A stretch of DNA of 11,268 nucleotides, taken from the NCBI GenBank assembly GCA_937974415.1, contig CALJXB010000403.1, positions 1 to 11,268 of the forward strand, in the 5' to 3' direction. The DNA is from an uncultured Kiloniellales bacterium (lineage in GTDB: Bacteria > Pseudomonadota > Alphaproteobacteria > Kiloniellales > JAKSDN01). Of this stretch, positions 6,325 through 11,268 are shown piece by piece; position 1 is the first letter of the stretch, and each line of letters opens with the position of its first letter. A program made the translations under genes and the position numbers. Under the pieces are notes generated by a model, which worked only from the letters and a program-made list of their open reading frames with translations, was not told where the DNA came from and did no database searches.

Positions 6325-8442
6325 ATGACCATGGCCGCCGCAGAAGAGGTTGACCTCTTCGCCTTTCTGTCCGCAGACCCGCCGCCGCAGTCAAAAACCG
6401 CCTCCGCGCGGCGCACTCTGATGGCGGGGTTTTGTCTGCTCGCTTTGATCCTGGCCGCCGCCATCGCCATTCCCGCTGTGCTCGTGGCCGACAAGCGCGC
6501 GACCCTGGAGTCGGAGCTGGATCAGCGATTGCGCATTCTGGCGGAGAGCCGAGCTCAGCTGCTCGGCGCCTGGCTGGAAGCTAATAGCCGCGTGGCAGCG
6601 CGAATCTCCGAAAGCGAACTGTTCCGCTTGTTCGCGACCGAGGCCGCCATGACTGGCGGAGACCTGTCGGCGGGAATTCCCGAGGCACAGGACCCCTTTG
6701 GCAGCTCGCAGCGGTCCGGCGAGGTCAATCCGCTGGTCCTGCAGTTGCCCTATATGACTCAAATGCTCACCGACTTCGCCAGAGAGTCCGACTTCCTTTC
6801 GGCTTACCTGGTTGAGTCGAGCGGCAAAGTTTTGATCCAAAGCAATGGGGCCCCGCGCCTGTCTGAAGCTGGCATGGAAACGGCGAAAAAACTTTTCCGG
6901 GAGGACACCATGCCGATCGGCCCGGTGCGGGCTTCCGCGTCCGGTCTCGTGGCCGATCTGGCTCTTCCGGTGCTGCCGGTTCAAAGCGATTCGGGATCAG
7001 GGCGTCCGGCGGCGGTGTTGCTGTTGACCACCCCGATCAGGGGCAAGCTTGCCGAGGTTCTCTCCCCCGGCCCTCTCTCCCAGCCGGGTGAGCGTTTGCG
7101 CTTGATACAACGAGGCGGCAACACCCTTGTCGAAGTCGCACCGGGCGAGTCGTCGCCAATCCGCGCGCTTTCCGAAGCGCCTCCGCTTGACGGTCAAGGC
7201 GACATCTCTTTTGCCCGACGCAGTGAAGTGGGCGGCGGCAAGCTGGTATATTCGGCGGGTGCCGCAGTTCCTGGCACCCTTTGGTGGATCGTGCAGGAGG
7301 CTGATATTACCGCTGCGGAGGCGGATTTCAGCGCGTTCAAGCGCTCGGTGATTGCAGTTGCGGCCCTCGTGGTCCTTAGCGTTGCGGTGGCGTTGGCAGC
7401 CCTCTGGTGGCGAATGGCCGAAGGCCACAGCCGAAGCCAGGCGGAGCAGTACCGGGCTCTGGCGGGGCGCATCGAGAGCCAGCGGCGCCTATTGGACTCG
7501 ATAAACAGCACCATCGCTGAATACATCGTCCTGAAGGATCTCGATGGCGGCTATCGCTACGTCAATGCCGCTTTCGCCCGGGCGCTCGGGCGACCGGCAG
7601 AACAGCTTGCCGGTCAAACCGATGCAGCCATATTCGGTTTAAAGGCCGCTGACCGCCTTGAACTTTCTGACGCTGTGGCGCTCGAGACGGATGGCCCAGT
7701 AACCGGAGATTACGAGGTCGTCCTTGGCGGCGCGTCTCGCCAACTCGAGATCTCCAAGGTCGCTTTACCTGACGAAACCGGCAGGGTGAGCGGCATTGTG
7801 TCCGTCGCCCGCGACGTGACCGAGTTGATCGAGGCGCGGCGCCGACAAGAACAGGTGATGGCGCAGATGGTGACGGCCCTGGTACGGGCAATTGAACTCA
7901 GGGACCCTTATCTCGCCGGCCATTCAAAGCGCGTCGCGGAATTCGCCGCGGAAACCGCACGCCAACTGGGCGCCGAATCGGAAGAGATTGCCACCGTGGA
8001 GATGGCTGCCAATCTATCGCAGATCGGCAAGCTTGCCATTCCACGGGAGATCCTCACCAAGACCGAGCGCCTGGACAACGACGAAATCACTCTCATGCAG
8101 AGCCACATCGAACATGCCGAACGTGCCCTGAAAGGCATAGATTTCGATCTCCCGGTCCTCGAGACTATTCGCCAGATGCACGAACGATTGGACGGTACCG
8201 GCTATCCGGGTGGATTGGCCGCCGGTGCCATCTCGCGCACTGCGCTCATCCTCGGTGCTTGCGACGTGTTCTGTGCCCGCATCGAGCCCCGCTCCTACCG
8301 GCGCGGCATCGACCCGCAGGCGGCGCTGGCGATCCTTCAGCAGAACGACGGACGCTACGATTTCGAGGTCGTGGCCGCCCTCTGCGCCGTCGTGCAATCG
8401 CCGGTCGGCGAGAGACTTATTGCCAGTGTCCAAGACTCATGA
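6325..8442 (+). CDS. Two-TM sensor with Cache-like periplasmic region, PAS and degenerate HD-GYP domain; LapD-slot receptor candidate
   Basis: This is a 705-residue inner membrane protein. TM1 is at about 32-55 and TM2 at 341-363; between them lie about 285 periplasmic residues resembling a double-Cache sensor (long N-terminal helix, then alpha/beta). A PAS domain covers about 385-505 and ends in VARDVTELIEARRRQ. HD-GYP follows from about 512. His533, His594, His619, Asp647 and GYP (626-628) are kept, but the HD pair is Ser565-Gln566 (LSQIGK instead of LHDIGK) and the first of the tandem histidines is Met618. Such losses should abolish cyclic di-GMP hydrolysis while ligand binding may persist. 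The gene starts 10 bases after lapG; AGGG at 6317-6320 is nearer to ideal spacing for ATG 6331 than for 6325. No GGDEF or EAL motif and no LapD-type periplasmic domain is seen. Binding LapG and cyclic di-GMP is inference. Confidence 0.9.
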   Translation: MTMAAAEEVDLFAFLSADPPPQSKTASARRTLMAGFCLLALILAAAIAIPAVLVADKRATLESELDQRLRILAESRAQLLGAWLEANSRVAARISESELFRLFATEAAMTGGDLSAGIPEAQDPFGSSQRSGEVNPLVLQLPYMTQMLTDFARESDFLSAYLVESSGKVLIQSNGAPRLSEAGMETAKKLFREDTMPIGPVRASASGLVADLALPVLPVQSDSGSGRPAAVLLLTTPIRGKLAEVLSPGPLSQPGERLRLIQRGGNTLVEVAPGESSPIRALSEAPPLDGQGDISFARRSEVGGGKLVYSAGAAVPGTLWWIVQEADITAAEADFSAFKRSVIAVAALVVLSVAVALAALWWRMAEGHSRSQAEQYRALAGRIESQRRLLDSINSTIAEYIVLKDLDGGYRYVNAAFARALGRPAEQLAGQTDAAIFGLKAADRLELSDAVALETDGPVTGDYEVVLGGASRQLEISKVALPDETGRVSGIVSVARDVTELIEARRRQEQVMAQMVTALVRAIELRDPYLAGHSKRVAEFAAETARQLGAESEEIATVEMAANLSQIGKLAIPREILTKTERLDNDEITLMQSHIEHAERALKGIDFDLPVLETIRQMHERLDGTGYPGGLAAGAISRTALILGACDVFCARIEPRSYRRGIDPQAALAILQQNDGRYDFEVVAALCAVVQSPVGERLIASVQDS

Positions 8443-9515
8443 GACTGCAGCCGAATCTTCGTCGCTGGTTGCAAGGTCGGTCCTATCGCCGCTCCAGAAC
8501 CTCTCCATGGGATAGCACACTGGCGGCCCTGCTCACGGCATTGCTCTTGTTGACCGCCGCTCCGGCATCCGCCCCGGCCGACGTTCGCCCCGACGGACGG
8601 ATCCTCGTGGACGCCATGGAGTACCCCTGGAGCGCCATTGGGCGCGTCAATGCCGGCGGGCGCGGCTATTGCACGGGGTTCCTGGTCGGGCCGCGCCATG
8701 TCATGACCGCAGCGCACTGCCTCTTCGACTTCACCGAAGGGCGCTGGCGCGGCGCCAACGAGCTCCATTTCGTGGCCGGATATCAGCGCGACCAGTTCCT
8801 GATCCACTCCAAGGTGGCGAGCTACGAGACGTCCGACCGCTTCGACGTCACCGCCCGCCGTGTCACCAAGAATGCGATTCACGACTGGGCGCTGCTCACC
8901 CTGCGGGATCCTATCGGCCATTCGGCCGGCTGGCTTGGGCTGATGGCCTTGAACTCGGTAACGCTGAAGACCCTGGTGTCCGGCGAGCGGCAGATTCTAC
9001 AAGCCGGGTATCGCAGCGGCCGGGCTCATGCCATGACGGCGAATCCCGGTTGCCAGTTGCTGCGGCGCTTCGCCGGAGGTCACGGCCTGGCGCACGACTG
9101 CGCCGTCTATCACGGCGATTCGGGATCGCCATTGCTGTTGTTCGCCGGTAACCAAGTGCATGTTATCGCCATGGAGGTTCACCTCTTCGAATTGGATGGC
9201 CGCCAGGTCGGCGCAGCCATCTCCATGACGGCTTTCCGCGACGACGCCGAACCTCAAGCCCGCCGCGCCCTCGACCAGGTCGGCCGGATCTGGAAAAATG
9301 GCCAACCGCCCGGCATTGGAAGCCCGGCCGCCGACTTGCCCCAGGACACAATCGACCAATTATTGGCGGAGCTCGGTTATCTGAGGGAGGGCGGTACTGC
9401 AATGAAAGCCCGGCGCGATGCGGCGATCCGAGCGTTCGAGGCAGATCGGGGATTGACGCCTACGGGCACCCCGTCGCTCGCGCTCATGAACCAGCTCTTG
9501 ATCGCCGCGCGGTAA
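8439..9515 (+). CDS. Exported trypsin-like serine protease with C-terminal peptidoglycan-binding-like domain
   Basis: The product has 358 residues. I chose ATG 8439 because it overlaps the sensor's TGA as ATGA and is followed by an export signal: a long basic N-region (RRWLQGRSYRRSR), then a hydrophobic stretch around 30-45 ending in APASAPA. A longer in-frame reading would run 180 bases into the sensor gene. The chymotrypsin-fold triad is complete: His93 in TAAHC, Asp149 in HDWALLTL and Ser228 in GDSGSPLL; cysteines in GYCTGF and AHC match the usual disulfide. Residues about 300-358 (QLLAELGYL ... RDAAIRAFEADRGL-TPTGTP) look like a PG_binding_1 domain, which would tether it to the cell wall. 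Substrate is unknown. Coupling to the sensor suggests a role in adhesin or envelope processing; a general secreted protease is the alternative. No clear ribosome binding site is seen, consistent with coupled translation. Confidence 0.88.
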   Translation: MRLQPNLRRWLQGRSYRRSRTSPWDSTLAALLTALLLLTAAPASAPADVRPDGRILVDAMEYPWSAIGRVNAGGRGYCTGFLVGPRHVMTAAHCLFDFTEGRWRGANELHFVAGYQRDQFLIHSKVASYETSDRFDVTARRVTKNAIHDWALLTLRDPIGHSAGWLGLMALNSVTLKTLVSGERQILQAGYRSGRAHAMTANPGCQLLRRFAGGHGLAHDCAVYHGDSGSPLLLFAGNQVHVIAMEVHLFELDGRQVGAAISMTAFRDDAEPQARRALDQVGRIWKNGQPPGIGSPAADLPQDTIDQLLAELGYLREGGTAMKARRDAAIRAFEADRGLTPTGTPSLALMNQLLIAAR

Positions 9516-9533
9516 TCGACGGAAGCGAAGGCT

Positions 9534-9561
9534 TTGCCCGCGGCGGCGGCCCCGCTAGACT
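9534..9561 (+). promoter_or_regulatory. Candidate sigma-70 promoter for the 92-residue gene
   Basis: TTGCCC (9534-9539) and TAGACT (9556-9561) are separated by 16 bases. CTAGACT is a common -10 form in GC-rich alphaproteobacteria. Each box matches 4 of 6 consensus bases. Transcription would start about 57 bases before ATG 9625, which separates the small gene from the operon upstream. Confidence 0.45.
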
Positions 9562-9580
9562 CGCCCCCGGCTCGCGAGTC
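9558..9580. repeat. Inverted repeat GACTCGC / GCGAGTC overlapping the promoter
   Basis: Perfect 7-base arms at 9558-9564 and 9574-9580 flank 9 bases. The left arm begins inside the proposed -10 box and the repeat spans the expected start site, as an operator would. It could instead be a weak terminator for the protease gene, but no T tract follows. Confidence 0.3.
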
Positions 9581-9624
9581 GCCCGCCCCCGGGGCACCGG
9601 GAGTTGTCAGGCAAGGAGAGACCC

Positions 9625-9903
9625 ATGACCGAGATCTTCGCCGACGGCGTCAATTCCATTGCCGTGAGCAATGGGGTTGCCCGCGTGGAACTGGTCCAGT
9701 TGCGCCGCAATACGGTCGGCGAGGCCAAACTGGTGCCGCAACCGGTGGCGACGCTTTTCCTGCCGGTGGCAGGGCTCCAGCAGATGCTTCAACAGCTCGA
9801 CGAGACCGCCCGCAGGGTCCAAGAGCAGCAGGCCGAGCAGGACAGGGTTGCTGCGGGCGAAATCGATGCACAAGTAGCGGATGAAGCGCTGACGAACCTC
9901 TGA
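9625..9903 (+). CDS. Small cytoplasmic protein of unknown function
   Basis: A 92-residue protein starts at ATG 9625 behind an excellent ribosome binding site, AAGGAG at 9613-9618 with 6-base spacing; this rules out the TTG 21 bases upstream. There is no signal peptide or membrane helix. Residues 10-50 look like beta strands (SNGVARVELVQL, then VATLFLPVAG); residues 50-82 form a Gln- and Glu-rich amphipathic helix, LQQMLQQLDETARRVQEQQ. The strand-strand-helix pattern faintly recalls the DUF3467 family, but I cannot confirm that. It has its own promoter candidate and lies between the sensor/protease genes and the convergent adhesin gene. It might be a conserved accessory of the secretion locus or an unrelated housekeeping gene. 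No function can be assigned. Confidence 0.75.
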   Translation: MTEIFADGVNSIAVSNGVARVELVQLRRNTVGEAKLVPQPVATLFLPVAGLQQMLQQLDETARRVQEQQAEQDRVAAGEIDAQVADEALTNL

Positions 9904-9960
9904 CGCCTTTTCTGGGAGCGACCTCCCCTCCACCGGCAAACGGGATTGCCATACAGTTTC

Positions 9961-9997
9961 AAAAGAAGCGGGGCGGAGAGTCGAACCCTCCGCCCCG
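9961..9997 (-). terminator. Rho-independent terminator of the secreted adhesin gene
   Basis: A perfect 10-base GC stem (CGGGGCGGAG at 9969-9978 pairs with CTCCGCCCCG at 9988-9997) has a 9-base loop. Read on the minus strand it is followed by CTTCTTTT (9968-9961). It lies 23 bases after the minus-strand stop codon at 10021. On the plus strand no T run follows, so it is oriented for the adhesin gene, though the hairpin may also slow plus-strand transcripts from the 92-residue gene. Confidence 0.85.
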
Positions 9998-10020
9998 AGT
10001 CGTGTGTTCCCGTATCGCCC

Positions 10021-11268
10021 CTAAACGATGATGTTCTGATTGACGGTGAGGTCATCGTCGATGACAGCGCTGACCCCGGTGGCACCGTAGGTGTAGGTGG
10101 TGAAGCCGCCAACAGAGCCGCCCGACGTCCAAGTCTCGCCACCCGCACCGTCCTGGTCGACCAGATTGACCGTGTCCCCGGAATCGCCCGTGATGGTGAC
10201 TGTGTCGGCGAAGCCCTCGGTCATGTCCAAGACATCCTGAGCCGCAAGAGTGAGGCTGTTGTCCTCGGCGTTGCTGCCCGAGATGTCGATCGACTCGGTC
10301 TCGCCGAACAGGTCCTCGTCGAAGAAGTTGGTCACGCCGTCAAATGGCGTGCTTGGGTCATCGACCAGGGACAGGAGGCCGAGGTCCAGATCGAACGAGG
10401 TGTTTGACTTGCTCGTGTCGAGTGCAATCTCGTTGAGACCGGCCACGCCGCCCGTATCCTCGATGAAGACCTCGATGGATTCCGAGATGTCGAAGCCGTT
10501 CTGGCCGTTCCCGTTGGTGTCCGGGGTGAGCAGCCAGATTGCCGCCTGTGCGCCGGAGCCCTGGCCGCCGGAGAATTGGACATTGCCCTGGTCCTGCAAG
10601 GTCAGGGTCGTATTTTGCAATTCGTCCAGCAGGCCGAAGTCGGTCAGGTTGAATTGACCCGAGCCCTGGATGTACTTGAGGGTGACCGCAATCTCCGTGT
10701 CGGTATCGAGCGCCACCGGATTGGTGTTGCCCTGGCCCTCGTCAAAGGGGAAGAAGCCCTGCTGGCCTTCCTCCGAAAGGTCGAGCTTGAACGAGGCGAT
10801 GCCGCTGATTTCCCGATCGAGAATGCCGTCAATATCGGAGAAGTTCAGCAGCAGGACCTGCTCGTTGGGCGTGGAGGCGCTCGAATTGGTGATGATCTGA
10901 GCCCCGAAAACCTGGAGCTCGTCTTCGTCGATGTTCAGGGTCGCGGCCGCCTTGACCGGGTCGATCGTCGCCGTACCGTCGAGAATGGCCGCATCGCTCA
11001 AGGCGAAGGTCAGGCTCTCCAAACCCTCGTTCTCCTCATCGTCCAGAGCCGTCAGGTCGACATCGAAGAAGCTGTCGGCGTTCTCGTCCCAGGTCAGGGT
11101 GAGGGTGCCGTCCAGGTTGTCGATTGCCAGCACGCCGGCTGCCGTCGCCGCCGTCAAAATCTGATTGATGACGTTTTGCTGGAAATCGTTGTTCGGCCCG
11201 TCATTGGTCGTGGTTCCGCTGATGGTCAGCGTGACCGTGGCGGTGTTGCCGTCGGTCAACTGATCGGC
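10021..11268 (-). CDS. C-terminal 415 residues of a large acidic type I secretion substrate (LapA/VCBS-type adhesin)
   Basis: The minus-strand frame is open from the window edge to TAG at 10023-10021; the N-terminus is outside. The first visible residues, NTATVTLTISGT, are the end of a VCBS/cadherin-like repeat, which implies more repeats upstream. The rest is very acidic and rich in Asp, Asn, Gly and Thr, almost free of Cys and poor in Lys, as in calcium-dependent RTX-type surface proteins. The last 90 residues (IDISGSNAEDNSLTLAAQDVLDM, then GDSGDTVNLVDQ, a Trp-Thr-Ser-Gly segment, YTYGATGVSAVIDDDLTV) follow the standard C-terminal secretion module of large type I adhesins. No GGxGxD nonapeptide repeats lie in the visible part. 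It is the probable cargo of the neighbouring exporter and the probable LapG target, but the retention module that LapG would cut cannot be seen. Confidence 0.88.
   Translation of the reverse strand, partial: ADQLTDGNTATVTLTISGTTTNDGPNNDFQQNVINQILTAATAAGVLAIDNLDGTLTLTWDENADSFFDVDLTALDDEENEGLESLTFALSDAAILDGTATIDPVKAAATLNIDEDELQVFGAQIITNSSASTPNEQVLLLNFSDIDGILDREISGIASFKLDLSEEGQQGFFPFDEGQGNTNPVALDTDTEIAVTLKYIQGSGQFNLTDFGLLDELQNTTLTLQDQGNVQFSGGQGSGAQAAIWLLTPDTNGNGQNGFDISESIEVFIEDTGGVAGLNEIALDTSKSNTSFDLDLGLLSLVDDPSTPFDGVTNFFDEDLFGETESIDISGSNAEDNSLTLAAQDVLDMTEGFADTVTITGDSGDTVNLVDQDGAGGETWTSGGSVGGFTTYTYGATGVSAVIDDDLTVNQNIIV

Noticed and set aside
8259..8438. A longer N-terminus for the serine protease, starting inside the sensor gene
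   Set aside because: It would overlap the HD-GYP coding region by more than 180 bases and place the signal peptide internally; ATG 8439 gives an ATGA overlap and a normal export signal.
6325..8442. Calling the sensor LapD
   Set aside because: No HAMP-GGDEF-EAL arrangement is present; the cytoplasmic part is PAS plus HD-GYP, so a LapD name would mislead.
9969..9997. tRNA T-arm-like sequence on the minus strand (GGTTCGACTC), possibly a tRNA 3' end or attachment site
   Set aside because: The match is only the loop and inner stem of a terminator hairpin; no anticodon or D arm and no CCA follow, and upstream sequence is the end of the adhesin gene.
1..11268. CRISPR arrays, insertion sequences, tRNA or rRNA genes
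   Set aside because: No regularly spaced direct repeats, transposase motifs, flanking terminal repeats or conserved RNA gene sequence were seen by eye.

Overview
The window is GC-rich DNA with codon use and family resemblances typical of Alphaproteobacteria (a Rhodospirillales-like lineage is my guess; the sequence alone does not fix the taxon). It holds most of one functional locus: a LapA-type surface-adhesin system, made of a type I secretion machine, the periplasmic protease that releases such adhesins, a candidate second-messenger receptor, and the C-terminal end of a large secreted protein.

Layout. Positions 1-843 (minus strand) are the N-terminal 281 codons of a TolC-family outer membrane channel, cut by the window edge. 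Positions 844-1387 are a divergent control region with a minus-strand promoter candidate, a plus-strand extended -10 and a palindrome TTGCA-N4-TGCAA. On the plus strand follow the LapB/LssB-like ABC transporter (1388-3904), the HlyD/LapC-like adaptor (3978-5315), a LapG-like cysteine protease (5544-6314), a two-TM sensor with a Cache-like periplasmic region, a PAS domain and a degenerate HD-GYP domain (6325-8442), and an exported trypsin-like protease with a C-terminal peptidoglycan-binding-like domain (8439-9515). A separate 92-residue cytoplasmic protein (9625-9903) has its own promoter candidate. From the other side, on the minus strand, comes the last 415 codons of an acidic, repeat-containing type I secretion substrate (10021 to the window end), closed by a strong hairpin-plus-T-tract terminator at 9961-9997.

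How they work together. TolC, the ABC transporter and HlyD form the export channel, and the convergent acidic protein is its likely substrate. LapG-like proteases cut the N-terminal retention module of such adhesins and free them from the outer membrane. In the classical system LapG is held inactive by LapD, whose degenerate GGDEF/EAL domains sense cyclic di-GMP. No LapD is seen here. The gene 10 bases after lapG instead encodes a transmembrane protein whose HD-GYP domain has lost the HD pair (Ser-Gln instead) and one of two tandem histidines but keeps GYP. This suggests a LapD substitute in which a dead HD-GYP phosphodiesterase acts as receptor. That is the main finding; it is an inference from gene order and lost catalytic residues. 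The second protease, tied to the sensor by a 4-base ATGA overlap, may be a further part of the system.
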